NCBI GenBank assembly: GCA_017985675.1
Contig: JAGNXB010000001.1
Location: forward strand, 521,842-585,841
Length of the DNA: 64,000 nucleotides
Direction of reading: 5' to 3'
From: Saprospiraceae bacterium
Lineage (GTDB): Bacteria; Bacteroidota; Bacteroidia; Chitinophagales; Saprospiraceae
Shown here: positions 9,117 to 18,466 of the stretch, piece after piece
How positions within the stretch are numbered: position 1 is the first letter of the stretch
Layout: the number at the start of each line of letters is the position of its first letter
Position numbers and translations under genes: made by a program
The notes under the pieces: model-generated
What the model saw: the letters and a program-made list of their open reading frames with translations, nothing else
What the model was told of the DNA's origin: nothing
Database searches by the model: none

Positions 9117-9983
9117 CTACTTGACCTTAAAATCGTAGGTTATGGTTCCGCATTGTTCGTCAAGTTGAGAATCTGTAAACAGGTAGGCTTTTGCATTGCG
9201 TTTGGCTAATTCTATAAGTTGTGGGTCAGAAGTTGTGGAGCCTCTTTGTGTATAATCCGCTCTGACCACATTTCCTCGACGATCTACACATACATACACC
9301 ACAACCCGACCGGTCTTCTGAGACTTATCTGTAATGTCAGTAGCCTTTCGGACGCCCCTATTACTCAGACCATCACCAACAACGCCTGTTCCTTTACTCA
9401 TCCCATCGAGCTTTTTAGCATCGGGATCTCCTTTGGGGTCACCTTGATTCCCGGGTTTTCCGGTTTCGCCTTTTCCCTTTCCCCCAAAAAAATCACCATA
9501 TTGTTTTTTAGTTTTGTCGTATTCCGCCTTTTTTTGAGCTTCTGCTGCTGCAGCCTTCTGCGCTGCTTCTTCGGCAGCTTTCTTTCTGGCGTCTTCAGCC
9601 GCTTGCTGCTGTTGTTGCTGAATTTTGACTTTCGTCTCAGCTTCCTGACGCTGCTTTTTTAATTTAGTTTCTGCATCATCTGCCGTTATAATTTTTGTTT
9701 GTGATGGCGTTGTACGCGGTGTTGATTCACGCTCAGGCTGTGCAGCGGGTGCTGAAGGCTGTACTTCGGGATCTTCTTGTTGGACATCAGGCCTATCTTC
9801 ACCCTCTCCCACATCAAGCTCCCCGAAACTAATCAATACCCCCTCTTGTCCGGGAGGAGGTTCCGGATACTGCAAAAAAGGCAAAAGAGCAAGTAAAATG
9901 ATTACAGCATGGGCAATGAAACTGATTATCATTCCACGACGGCGGTTGGATTGTTCTTCCGGAGTGATGTCGATCGGTTTCAT
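9117..9983 (-). CDS. TonB-family energy transducer
   Basis: 288 residues. A single N-terminal membrane helix (residues ~17-40, MIISFIAHAVIILLALLPFL) is followed by a Pro/Glu-rich then Lys/Ala/Gln-rich periplasmic spanner (~60-190). The C-terminal ~80 residues have the TonB-like fold (VVVYVCVDRRGNVV ... AKAYLFTDS). The charged low-complexity middle resembles TolA/TonB spanners. It follows exbB and two exbD genes, so it should couple the proton-motive force to outer-membrane transport; a TonB-dependent receptor is at 37.4 kb. A Tol-type role cannot be excluded. Confidence 0.85.
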   Translation of the reverse strand: MKPIDITPEEQSNRRRGMIISFIAHAVIILLALLPFLQYPEPPPGQEGVLISFGELDVGEGEDRPDVQQEDPEVQPSAPAAQPERESTPRTTPSQTKIITADDAETKLKKQRQEAETKVKIQQQQQQAAEDARKKAAEEAAQKAAAAEAQKKAEYDKTKKQYGDFFGGKGKGETGKPGNQGDPKGDPDAKKLDGMSKGTGVVGDGLSNRGVRKATDITDKSQKTGRVVVYVCVDRRGNVVRADYTQRGSTTSDPQLIELAKRNAKAYLFTDSQLDEQCGTITYDFKVK

Positions 9984-10128
9984 AAGATTTATTTAAACGC
10001 AAGTAGAACTAGAAAGCATAAAAATCTAGAGCTTCAACATTTCAATTATTCAAACTCGGTTATACTTCTTGTAACGTAAACCTTGGCATTCCCGGTCTAT
10101 ATAAGCTACAAATAAATAAAGGATTGGT

Positions 10129-10527
10129 TCAATCCCCACTAGCCAGAATCGCATTTGCGTCATAACGTAAGGCAATGTCCATCACTACAACAACGTGTTC
10201 TACGGGGGTCTTTTTATCCGGAGAAAGGAGGATTGAAAATCCTTTGCCCTTCCGTCTGGCCAAAGAGGCCATTTCTCGTTCCAATCCCGGTGTGTCCATT
10301 TTGCGTCCAGAAAAGTAAAAAGTCCCTTCCTGATCGATGACAATATCAGGTAAATCATCTTTTGAAGTAGCGGGTGCATTTGATTTACCTGGTAACTTTA
10401 GGTTCAGGGCATTCGGAGCTACAATATTTGATGTAAGCATAAAAAACAGCAACAAGAGGAAAATGATATCCGTCATGGAGGACATACTAAACTCACTACT
10501 CGTGCGACTTTTGCGTTTTAAGGACAT
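10129..10527 (-). CDS. ExbD/TolR-family biopolymer transport protein (second copy)
   Basis: 132 residues. The N-terminal block FSMSSMTDIIFLLLLFFML is the ExbD membrane helix with its essential aspartate (D19). The rest is a small periplasmic domain. It starts 3 nt after the stop of the first exbD. Paired exbD genes are usual in Bacteroidota ExbBD clusters. It works with ExbB as the proton-driven motor for TonB. Confidence 0.92.
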   Translation of the reverse strand: MSLKRKSRTSSEFSMSSMTDIIFLLLLFFMLTSNIVAPNALNLKLPGKSNAPATSKDDLPDIVIDQEGTFYFSGRKMDTPGLEREMASLARRKGKGFSILLSPDKKTPVEHVVVVMDIALRYDANAILASGD

Positions 10528-10530
10528 AAC

Positions 10531-10944
10531 TTAGTCATTTCTGCGTTTGGCAATGGGTTGTGTCGCAAGAATAGCCTTAAGCTTAAGCTCACTAGCTACC
10601 GAGAGTACTTTCATTACATAATTGAAGGGAACCCCTTTTTCGGCAATGATTGTAATAGTGGTTTTGTCGGGATCATTGATTCGGGTGGTCACCTCATTTA
10701 TTGAGCCTTTTAATCCTGAATCCTTAACCTCCCTTCCATTTACGTAATAAACACCTTCTTTACGGATAGATACACTGAGTGAACTTGGTGCAACGGTTTT
10801 GTTGTTTGATTCAGGTAATTCTAACTTCTTGACATTGACAAAGGTGGCCGTCAACATAAAAAAGACCAGTAACAGAAAGATAATATCTGTTAGCGAAGAC
10901 ATGCTGAATTCTGCCTGAGCCTTACTCCTTTTTTTTAATCCCAT
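10531..10944 (-). CDS. ExbD/TolR-family biopolymer transport protein (first copy)
   Basis: 137 residues with the same N-terminal signature as its neighbour (FSMSSLTDIIFLLLVFFML, conserved D at residue 20) and a periplasmic domain ending in GVPFNYVMKVLSVA. It begins 6 nt after exbB stops. The two ExbD copies differ clearly in their periplasmic part, so they are old paralogues and not a recent duplication. Confidence 0.92.
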   Translation of the reverse strand: MGLKKRSKAQAEFSMSSLTDIIFLLLVFFMLTATFVNVKKLELPESNNKTVAPSSLSVSIRKEGVYYVNGREVKDSGLKGSINEVTTRINDPDKTTITIIAEKGVPFNYVMKVLSVASELKLKAILATQPIAKRRND

Positions 10945-10950
10945 AGCTGA

Positions 10951-11634
10951 TCAGGAAGGTTCCTGTAGTAGATCCATAAATTCCATTGTGGAGCGCTCCA
11001 TCTTAAAGATGACTTTTTCCACAGAGGCAACCAAAAGGTTATATCCAATCAAGGCAAAGAGACCGACTACAAGTCCAAACGCTGTTGTAATCAAAGCCTG
11101 GTAAATCCCGCCTGCGAGGGCATCGGGTGTAACATTTTGTTCTGCTGCCATTTGATAAAAAGCAATGATCATCCCGGTAACAGTCCCGAGAAATCCTAAC
11201 ATAGGTGCCGCACCAGCAATACTTGCCAAAGTTGAAAGATTTTTCTCCAATTTGAACACCTCTAGGTTACCGACATTTTCAATAGCAGCATCGATGTCGC
11301 GCAAGGGCTTACCTATTCTCATGAGACCTTTTTCAACCATGCGGCTGATTGGGGAATCTGTGGCGGCACAAAGTGACTGAGCAGCTTTGATGTTGCCTGA
11401 GGAAACACTCATTCGAATGTTATTCATAAAGTTCTCATCAATCTTACCTGCTTTTGAAATGCTGGAGTACCGTTCTATAAAAATGAAAACGGCAATGAAA
11501 GACATTATGACCTGAAGACCTACAATGGCAACGCCAATAGGCCCTCCTGAAAACAAAATGTCAGCAAAACTCTGAGATTTGACTTCAGGCTGTTCAAGCT
11601 CAGCTTGTAATAAAAAGAAAAGAGGAAGCAACAT
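10951..11634 (-). CDS. ExbB/TolQ/MotA-family proton channel protein
   Basis: The ATG at 11634 (MLLPLFFLLQAELEQ) gives a signal-like N-terminus followed by a membrane helix (GVAIVGLQVIMSFIAVFIFIE), as in Bacteroidota ExbB. The frame stays open to 11745, but those extra 37 residues look non-coding and would leave no room for promoters between this gene and the divergent fadN. The core has the family block GAAPMLGFLGTVTGMI with two further helices, the second in LITTAFGLVVGLFALIG. It forms the stator channel with the two ExbD proteins and energises the TonB protein downstream. Confidence 0.9.
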   Translation of the reverse strand: MLLPLFFLLQAELEQPEVKSQSFADILFSGGPIGVAIVGLQVIMSFIAVFIFIERYSSISKAGKIDENFMNNIRMSVSSGNIKAAQSLCAATDSPISRMVEKGLMRIGKPLRDIDAAIENVGNLEVFKLEKNLSTLASIAGAAPMLGFLGTVTGMIIAFYQMAAEQNVTPDALAGGIYQALITTAFGLVVGLFALIGYNLLVASVEKVIFKMERSTMEFMDLLQEPS

Positions 11635-11763
11635 AGGATGTGATTTGGATTCTTTGAACGATTTATAAAGCGCCAAATTATGAACACATCTAGGATTTTT
11701 CAGCATCTTGCACATAACTTCCTGAAAGTTGTCCAATTTATTCAAAATATGTACTTTCGTGCC

Positions 11764-11777
11764 AGCGAATATTCGCT
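11764..11777. promoter_or_regulatory. 14-bp perfect palindrome upstream of fadN, possible operator
   Basis: AGCGAATATTCGCT is a perfect palindrome 12 nt before the fadN ATG. It sits in the spacer just ahead of a -7-like box, TAAATTTA (11777-11784). Beta-oxidation operons are commonly repressed by TetR- or GntR-type regulators that bind such sites. A few palindromes of this length are expected by chance in 64 kb, so location is the main argument. Confidence 0.4.
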
Positions 11778-11789
11778 AAATTTATCGTC

Positions 11790-14180
11790 ATGAGAAGAAT
11801 TCGTAAAGTAGCAGTATTGGGTGCCGGAATCATGGGCTCGGGCATTGCATGCCACCTCGCTAATGCCGGCCTTGAGGTTATATTACTAGACTTACCAACC
11901 CCAGGGTTGGACGAAAAAGAATCAAAAAGTCCTAATGCGCGGAACAGGCAAGTCAATCAACTTTTGTTACAAACGATTAAAAGTAAGCCATCTCCTCTTT
12001 TCAAAGCCGCTTACTCAAATCGTATCACAACAGGGAATTTTGAGGATGATCTTGATGCCATCGCTTCCTGTGACTGGATCATTGAAGTCATTGTGGAACG
12101 TTTAGACATTAAAACAAAACTTTTTGATCGCGTTGAAAAATTTCGGAAACCAGGTACCCTCATCACCAGCAATACCTCAGGCATTCCAATTCATTTAATG
12201 ATTCAGAACAGAACTGATGATTTCAAGAGGCACTTTTGCGGAACACATTTTTTTAATCCACCACGGTACTTGAGATTATTGGAAATAATTCCCACTGGCG
12301 AGACAAGCCAGGGTGTTATTGATTTTTTACTTTACTTTGGAGAAGTCTTTTTGGGCAAAAAAACAGTCCTGGCGAAAGATACACCTGCATTTATTGCCAA
12401 TCGAATTGGTGTTTATGCCATGGCAAACATTTATCAGTTGGCAGAAGAACTAAATTTATCTATTGAAACTGTTGACAAACTTACGGGGCCGGCCATTGGC
12501 AGACCAAAGACAGGGACCTTCAGACTAGGCGATCTTGTTGGTCATGACACGGCAGCGCATGTTATAAACGGTATCAGGGATCATTGTCCTTTGGATGAAA
12601 AGGCTGCCTCCTTTAAAATCCCTGCCTATTTACAACATTTGCTTGATCAGGGATTTTTAGGGAACAAAAGCGGGCAAGGTTTTTATAAAAATACGGGTAA
12701 AAAGGATGAAAAAGGCCGAACAATATACCACACGTTAAACCTAAAAACCCTTGAATATGAAGCAGGGACAAAGGATGTTGTTCCTAGTCTGGACACAACT
12801 AAACCTTTTGAGGAACTGAACAAACGTATCCGGCTATTTTTCCAATTAGAAGATGCCGGGGCTCAGCTCATAAAAAGATCCTTGCTGGGGCTTTTTGCAT
12901 ATGCCTCCAATAGGATTCCTGAAATAGCTGAACTCCCCTACCCCATTGATGATGCCCTAAAGGCAGGATTTGCCTGGGAAGTTGGCCCTTTTGAGTATTG
13001 GGACATAATAGGGGTAGCAGAGGGAGCTCGAATGGCGCGTGAAGCAGGAGAAGTCCTTCCCGATTGGATAGAAGTAATGATACATAATAGTCACAATTCG
13101 TTTTATAAAATTGAAAACGGGTCTAAACGGTGCTATTCCCCCGTTCAAAAAGGTTATGTTCCGATTCCCGGACAAGAGTTAACCATTCACCTGGATTATT
13201 TGCGCCCGCAGGAGCCCGTATATAAAAATGATGAAATCGTTCTTCATGATATTGGCGATGGTGTGCTCTGTCTCGAGTTTCGAAGTAAGATGAACGCTAT
13301 AGGTGAAGGTATTTTACGTGGTTTGAATGAATCCATTAGAATAGCGGAAGAAGGCAACTGGAAAGGCCTGGTCATTGGTAATCATGCTCAAAATTTTACG
13401 GTGGGAGCCAACTTGATGATGATTGCCATGTTGGCTTATCAGCAGGAATGGGACGAACTGAATATGGCCGTGAATTTATTCCAACAGACAACAATGCGTT
13501 GCCGGTATTCCGCCATTCCTGTTGTGGCAGCTACCCAGGGATATGTTTTTGGTGGCGGATGTGAGACGATCATGCACTGTGACGCAACTATCATAGCTGC
13601 TGAGAGCTATATTGGCTTGGTAGAGGTGGGTGTAGGTCTTATTCCAGGCGGGGGAGGGACAAAGGAATTTGCAGTAAGAATATCTGATGCTTACAGGCCT
13701 GGTGATGTAGAAGTGAATATCCTCATCGATCATTTCAAAACTATTGCAACTGCAGCTGTTGCGACCTCCGCATATGAAGCCTATGATTTAGGTTATTTGC
13801 AACGGCATAAAGACAGCGTTGTATTGAATGCGGAACATAATATTCGCAAAGCAAAAGAAAAGGTACTTGTATTAACTGAACAATACGTCCAACCTATTCC
13901 CAGAAAAGATATTAGTGTCCTGGGCAAACCAGGAATTGCCGTCTTATACACCGCTGCCAATGAACTCAAACTGGGTAAATGGGCAAGTGAACATGATATA
14001 AACATTGCCCAAAAAGTAGCCTGGGTACTTTGTGGGGGCGATCTAAGTGGACGACAACAGGTCTCTGAACAATATTTGTTAGATATCGAACGAGAGGCTT
14101 TCCTAAGCTTGTGCGGAGAACAAAAAACATTGGAAAGGATCCAGCACATGTTACAAACAGGCAAACCGTTGCGCAATTAA
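11790..14180 (+). CDS. fadN: 3-hydroxyacyl-CoA dehydrogenase / enoyl-CoA hydratase fusion (FadN type)
   Basis: 796 residues. The N-terminal half is a 3-hydroxyacyl-CoA dehydrogenase: NAD-binding GAGIMGSGIA at 11-20, then HFFNPPRYLRLLEII and KDTPAFIANRIG. The C-terminal ~320 residues are a crotonase-fold enoyl-CoA hydratase (oxyanion-hole segment GANLMMIA, then GYVFGGGCE and GVGLIPGGGGTKEF). The dehydrogenase-first order and the length match FadN of Bacillus and not E. coli FadB, which has the hydratase first. It carries out the second and third steps of beta-oxidation and lies 49 nt upstream of the thiolase gene. A palindrome lies in its promoter region. Confidence 0.92.
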   Translation: MRRIRKVAVLGAGIMGSGIACHLANAGLEVILLDLPTPGLDEKESKSPNARNRQVNQLLLQTIKSKPSPLFKAAYSNRITTGNFEDDLDAIASCDWIIEVIVERLDIKTKLFDRVEKFRKPGTLITSNTSGIPIHLMIQNRTDDFKRHFCGTHFFNPPRYLRLLEIIPTGETSQGVIDFLLYFGEVFLGKKTVLAKDTPAFIANRIGVYAMANIYQLAEELNLSIETVDKLTGPAIGRPKTGTFRLGDLVGHDTAAHVINGIRDHCPLDEKAASFKIPAYLQHLLDQGFLGNKSGQGFYKNTGKKDEKGRTIYHTLNLKTLEYEAGTKDVVPSLDTTKPFEELNKRIRLFFQLEDAGAQLIKRSLLGLFAYASNRIPEIAELPYPIDDALKAGFAWEVGPFEYWDIIGVAEGARMAREAGEVLPDWIEVMIHNSHNSFYKIENGSKRCYSPVQKGYVPIPGQELTIHLDYLRPQEPVYKNDEIVLHDIGDGVLCLEFRSKMNAIGEGILRGLNESIRIAEEGNWKGLVIGNHAQNFTVGANLMMIAMLAYQQEWDELNMAVNLFQQTTMRCRYSAIPVVAATQGYVFGGGCETIMHCDATIIAAESYIGLVEVGVGLIPGGGGTKEFAVRISDAYRPGDVEVNILIDHFKTIATAAVATSAYEAYDLGYLQRHKDSVVLNAEHNIRKAKEKVLVLTEQYVQPIPRKDISVLGKPGIAVLYTAANELKLGKWASEHDINIAQKVAWVLCGGDLSGRQQVSEQYLLDIEREAFLSLCGEQKTLERIQHMLQTGKPLRN

Positions 14181-14229
14181 ACACCTTTAGGAATTAAAGT
14201 TCTTTCACTAACAAATCCAAGATTGAGAT

Positions 14230-15402
14230 ATGGACGCATATATAGTCAAAGCATACCGGACAGCCGTAGGCAAAGCAGGCAGAGGTTTTTTTAAAAACTA
14301 CCGGTCTGATGAATTGGCAGCAGCTGTCATTAGAAAACTGGTCGAAGACACGGAAGGCTTAACACCGTCCATGGTTGATGATATCCTCGTGGGCTGTGCC
14401 AACCCAGAAGGAGAACAAGGTCTACAAACTGGGCGTCAAATCGCATTACTGGCTCTGGGTAAAGAAGTACCAGGGATAACAATTAATCGGTATTGTGCCT
14501 CCGGGCTTGAAACGATCTCGATTGCTGTGGCAAAAATTCGTGCTGGAATGGGCTCCTGTTACATAGCAGGTGGTGCCGAAAGTATGAGCATGATCCCAAT
14601 GACGGGGTATAAACTAGCCCCGAATTACAACGTCGCAAAAAACACACCTGATTATGTCGTCAGTATGGGACTAACCGCTGAAGCGGTAGCAAAAAAATAT
14701 GGCGTGTCGCGCGAGGACTGTGATCTCTTCTCATTGCGATCCCACCAACTCGCGGCTGCTGCAATTGATTCAGGCAAGTTTGACGAGGAAATTATCCCTA
14801 TTGATGTTACTGAAGTTTGGGTGGAGAAGGACAAACGGAAAGAACGCACTTTCACTGCCAAAGTCGATGAAGGTGTCAGAAGGGATACAACTATAGAGGG
14901 CCTATCCAGCTTAAAACCTGCGTTTGCCAAGGATGGCGTAGCAACAGCGGGCAACTCTTCCCAAACATCCGATGGTGCAGCATTCACCCTTGTCATGTCG
15001 GAGGATTTGGTCAAATCACTTGGCTTGACACCAATAGCCAGATTGGTTAGTTGCTCCGTAGCCGGCGTTGATCCTTTATACATGGGGATTGGTCCATGCG
15101 CAGCCATACCAAAAGCCCTCAAACAAGCTAATCTTTCGTTAAATGATATTGAACTGATTGAATTAAATGAAGCATTTGCCGTTCAAGCTTTAGCTGTTAT
15201 GCGCGAATTAAATATCGACCAATCTATTGTCAACGTAAATGGTGGAGCTATTGCATTGGGACATCCTCTTGGTTGCACAGGAGCCAAATTGAGCACTCAG
15301 CTTATAAACGAATTGCGTAGACGTCAGGGCAAATATGGTATTGTCACAGCATGTGTAGGCGGCGGCCAAGGTATAGCCGGCGTATACGAATTCCTAAATT
15401 AA
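14230..15402 (+). CDS. fadA: Acetyl-CoA C-acyltransferase (thiolase)
   Basis: 390 residues. The nucleophilic cysteine is C89 in [11 protein letters not shown]. The C-terminal histidine motif [16 protein letters not shown] and the second cysteine motif TACVGGGQG are intact. It performs the thiolytic last step of beta-oxidation. It follows the FadN-type gene, and together they make a fadN-fadA pair. No acyl-CoA dehydrogenase (fadE) follows within the window; the next gene is convergent. Confidence 0.95.
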   Translation: MDAYIVKAYRTAVGKAGRGFFKNYRSDELAAAVIRKLVEDTEGLTPSMVDDILVGCANPEGEQGLQTGRQIALLALGKEVPGITINRYCASGLETISIAVAKIRAGMGSCYIAGGAESMSMIPMTGYKLAPNYNVAKNTPDYVVSMGLTAEAVAKKYGVSREDCDLFSLRSHQLAAAAIDSGKFDEEIIPIDVTEVWVEKDKRKERTFTAKVDEGVRRDTTIEGLSSLKPAFAKDGVATAGNSSQTSDGAAFTLVMSEDLVKSLGLTPIARLVSCSVAGVDPLYMGIGPCAAIPKALKQANLSLNDIELIELNEAFAVQALAVMRELNIDQSIVNVNGGAIALGHPLGCTGAKLSTQLINELRRRQGKYGIVTACVGGGQGIAGVYEFLN

Positions 15403-15444
15403 GGTCAATCAAATAAAGTATTGCCTGTGGCCAGCATCCAAATC

Positions 15445-16653
15445 CTATACTTTCCTTCGTGCTTGTTCCTTTGAAATTAATTCTAACTCCCGGGACATTT
15501 CACCTGTAACCGAAGTGTTTTCCTGAGCTCGTCGTATAAGGTAAGGAATGACTTCTTCAACTCGTCCATAGGGCACATACTTGGCCACATTGTAACCAGA
15601 TGCGGCCAGATTAAAGGTAATATTATCGCTCATGCCATAAAGCTGGGAGAAATTCAAGTGAGGATGATTTCTATTAATTTTTAACTCATCAATCCATTGA
15701 GCCATAAGTTGATTGCTTTCCGCATTGTGAGAGGCATTGCAAGAACCGATCCGTTCATAATTTTCGATTAGAAACCGTAATGCCTTGTTATATGCATCAT
15801 CAGTGGACTGTTTGTCCGGGTAAATCGGTGAAGCATAACCCTTTTGTTTTGCCCTTTCACGCTCCTTTTCCATGTAAGCACCCCTGACGATTTTAGCCCC
15901 CAGCATCCAGCCTTCAGCAGCTGCCTCTGTTGCGTTTTGCATGAGAAATTTTAGCCGATCATGTCGATACATTTGGTAGGTGTTGTAAATAACTACCCGT
16001 TCCTTGTTGTATCGTCTCATCATAGCATTGACCATATGGTCTATTGGGTCTTGAATCCATGATTCTTCGGCATCAAAAAACACAGAAACCCCTTTTTCAA
16101 ATGCGGTGTAAGCTATTGCCTCGACACGCTTGATAACTGAACGATAGTTTTCTTCTTCAACATCGTTTAGGGCATCGCCACGCTGCACTTTTTCCAGGAG
16201 TGCATTACTAGCCAGTCCGGAAATCTTGGTACTAACTACTGGCACATTAGGGTGGTCTGCTGCAAATTCGATTGCACGCAAATTTTCTCTTAACGTCCGA
16301 TTAAGGTCTTCCTCGGATTCTCTTGCTTCCACGCCATAATCAAGAATGGTAAGTGTCTGGAGCTTCGCCAGTTTTTGAATTGTAGGTATGGTATTGAGCA
16401 AACTGGACCCACCTACAAACTGACGAAAAATAGTACGCTCTACGATCATCCGGGCAAATGGAAAATTCCATTTGACGGTCCAAAGGCCTATAGGAGCACC
16501 GACTTTAACCAGGAAGGGTTTGTTCATCAATCGAAACAACCATGATGATGAAGAAATTTCCTTATTGGTCAGGTGGGAAAAAGCAATTTGTGTGTCCTGA
16601 AAATCAGGCATTTCAGGAAGGGTTGATGTTAATAATTCAGTATTGGTTTTCAT
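15445..16653 (-). CDS. Proline dehydrogenase (FAD-dependent, monofunctional)
   Basis: 402 residues from the ATG at 16653 (MKTNTELLTSTLPEM); sequence upstream of that in the same frame is aroE coding sequence. Visible PRODH barrel motifs are YNTYQMYRHDRL, GAKIVRGAYMEKER and CNASHNAESN. The C-terminal segment PYGRVEEVIPYLIRRAQENT carries the conserved substrate-binding arginines. The enzyme oxidises proline to pyrroline-5-carboxylate. No P5C dehydrogenase domain is attached. The start overlaps the end of aroE by 17 nt, so the two are probably translated from one message. Confidence 0.94.
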   Translation of the reverse strand: MKTNTELLTSTLPEMPDFQDTQIAFSHLTNKEISSSSWLFRLMNKPFLVKVGAPIGLWTVKWNFPFARMIVERTIFRQFVGGSSLLNTIPTIQKLAKLQTLTILDYGVEARESEEDLNRTLRENLRAIEFAADHPNVPVVSTKISGLASNALLEKVQRGDALNDVEEENYRSVIKRVEAIAYTAFEKGVSVFFDAEESWIQDPIDHMVNAMMRRYNKERVVIYNTYQMYRHDRLKFLMQNATEAAAEGWMLGAKIVRGAYMEKERERAKQKGYASPIYPDKQSTDDAYNKALRFLIENYERIGSCNASHNAESNQLMAQWIDELKINRNHPHLNFSQLYGMSDNITFNLAASGYNVAKYVPYGRVEEVIPYLIRRAQENTSVTGEMSRELELISKEQARRKV

Positions 16654-17392
16654 TCGGATTGGTCCAGATTTGCCATGATTTTTCGGCCTGAAGGTACAAC
16701 ATCTCCAAACCATTACATGTAGATGCTCCACGTTTTTTCCCTTCGCGGAGGAAGATGGTTTCTTCCGGATTATAGATCAAATCAACTAATATATGTCGAT
16801 CGTTTATCGCATCATAAGGAATGTGAGGGAAGGTATCTACATGAGGGTACATACCTAAAGGAGTGGTCTGGATAATCAGGTTATGGTCGCTCATAATAGG
16901 CTTGGTAAGATCGGCGTAGGTAAACTGACCGTGGCTATAAGAACGTGAAACACTGCTCCAGTGAATGCCCAACTTGGATAACACAAAACATACCGCCTTT
17001 GAAGCCCCACCGGTACCTAATACAAGCGCTCTTTGCACTCTGCCAATATCTTTCAAGCCCGTCAACACTTCATAAAATGAATTAATATCGGTATTGTAGC
17101 CTATAAGCCCGCGGTCGGAAATACTAACTGTATTGACAGCGCCAACAGTAAACGCATCATGATGAATATGATCCAGATATGGCAGGATACTTTGTTTATG
17201 GGGAATGGTGACATTAAAACCCACCAGATGGCTACATTCTTTTAAAAATGAGGGCAACAAGGCAATAGACGGTAACGGAAACAAATCATAGGTCCAGTCA
17301 CACAAACCTTCAAGTTCAAATTTATTACGGAAAAAGGATGGCGAGAAAGAGTGCTCGATTGGAAATCCTATCAAACCCAATCTTTTTTTCAT
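16637..17392 (-). CDS. aroE: Shikimate dehydrogenase
   Basis: 251 residues from the ATG at 17392, which overlaps the upstream stop in an ATGA junction; the frame upstream of it is DUF368 coding sequence. The substrate site is GFPIEHSFSPSFF and NVTIPHKQ, the NADP loop is GTGGASKA, and the C-terminal NGLEMLYLQAEKSWQIW is typical. It reduces 3-dehydroshikimate in aromatic amino-acid synthesis. The next enzyme of the pathway, shikimate kinase, is encoded at 56.2-56.7 kb. Confidence 0.95.
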   Translation of the reverse strand: MKKRLGLIGFPIEHSFSPSFFRNKFELEGLCDWTYDLFPLPSIALLPSFLKECSHLVGFNVTIPHKQSILPYLDHIHHDAFTVGAVNTVSISDRGLIGYNTDINSFYEVLTGLKDIGRVQRALVLGTGGASKAVCFVLSKLGIHWSSVSRSYSHGQFTYADLTKPIMSDHNLIIQTTPLGMYPHVDTFPHIPYDAINDRHILVDLIYNPEETIFLREGKKRGASTCNGLEMLYLQAEKSWQIWTNPNENQY

Positions 17393-18336
17393 AACCCAGA
17401 AGTATCCTCTGCTTTTGGAGAAAGCTTGCCCAAAAGCCAGACCAACATAAATCCAGCTAATGCGCAAAGTATGACTGTTAGAATTTGTGGATCACCGGCA
17501 TAAGAAGTTGGCAAAATGCTGCGCTCAACTAAAGGCACCTCTTCACCCTGCGAATTGAGCCTGAAAGATTCTACAATTTTCCAGGGCCACAGCCTGTTTA
17601 ATGATCCTAACATGAAGCCGGTCAGAATGGCAAGTGCTAAATTGCGAAAGTGTTGGAAAACCCAAGTTAGTGCTCGTGCAGCTCCTGCGAGTCCAATCAA
17701 ACAGCCCAATGCAAAAGTACCGACAACAATCAAATGCTCTAGTTGAAATGATCGCAACACTTCTTTTACGTTACTAATGATGAATGTGTACATTCCCATC
17801 AATAGCAGTAAAAAGCTACCCGATATCCCCGGTAACAACATTGCAGAAATGGCAATGATACCCGAAATAAATACAAACCATAAATCCTCAATTCCAGAGG
17901 CTGGGCTAATGACAGTGACACTAAAAGCAATTATCGTCGCGACCAGGAAACCTATCCATTCCTTAAGATACCATGTATCAGAACTTTTTGCCACCCAGGC
18001 CGCAGATGCAATGATTAGTCCAAAGAAAAAAGACCAAATCGCCTTGGGCTCATGTTCGATTAACCAGGATATACCAAAAACACCGATGACTAAACCCACC
18101 GCCATTCCAAATAATAAGGCAACCAAAAAGGATCCATGTATTTCCTGCCATACCTTGGCTAAGCCTTCGTCCCTGAAAGTTTTAAATAACCTGGGATGAA
18201 ATGCTTTTATGCTAATGAGCAGTTCTTCATAGATTCCTGTAATAAAGGCAATGGTTCCCCCTGATACGCCAGGGACAACTTCTGCCATACCCATGGCCAA
18301 CCCCCGTATTGAGATATTTATCCACTTGTTATCCAT
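17389..18336 (-). CDS. DUF368 membrane protein (PopT-like undecaprenyl-phosphate transporter)
   Basis: 315 residues with about eight membrane helices. The N-terminal signature GMAEVVPGVSGGTIAFITG is diagnostic of DUF368, and a related second block PGISGSFLLLLMGMY sits mid-protein. Members of this family have been shown to return undecaprenyl phosphate across the cytoplasmic membrane during envelope synthesis; that role is transferred from the family. It heads an overlapping DUF368-aroE-proline dehydrogenase group. A TACTTTTG box lies only 4 nt upstream of the start codon. Confidence 0.88.
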   Translation of the reverse strand: MDNKWINISIRGLAMGMAEVVPGVSGGTIAFITGIYEELLISIKAFHPRLFKTFRDEGLAKVWQEIHGSFLVALLFGMAVGLVIGVFGISWLIEHEPKAIWSFFFGLIIASAAWVAKSSDTWYLKEWIGFLVATIIAFSVTVISPASGIEDLWFVFISGIIAISAMLLPGISGSFLLLLMGMYTFIISNVKEVLRSFQLEHLIVVGTFALGCLIGLAGAARALTWVFQHFRNLALAILTGFMLGSLNRLWPWKIVESFRLNSQGEEVPLVERSILPTSYAGDPQILTVILCALAGFMLVWLLGKLSPKAEDTSGL

Positions 18337-18340
18337 GGCA

Positions 18341-18348
18341 CAAAAGTA
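18341..18348 (-). promoter_or_regulatory. -7-like box immediately before the DUF368 gene
   Basis: TACTTTTG (minus strand) matches TAnnTTTG and ends 4 nt from the ATG at 18336. No good -33 box is visible. If real, the transcript would be nearly leaderless. Confidence 0.3.
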
Positions 18349-18466
18349 CTTTACATCACGACTAATAATGATTTTTTAGACGCGTTCTGAATAAAAAAGA
18401 TGATACCCGCACCAGGGATCTTCATTAGTGATTAAAGTCCCTTTGAGCCTATTTAAATGTCTCTAA

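Noticed and set aside
9219..9662. 147-codon plus-strand open frame opposite tonB
   Set aside because: It is antisense to the low-complexity Lys/Ala/Gln spanner of the TonB-family gene; its Phe/Leu/Ser/Cys-rich translation is the mirror of that bias.
13793..14184. Overlapping minus-strand open frames under the 3' end of fadN
   Set aside because: They are antisense to well-conserved crotonase-domain coding sequence.
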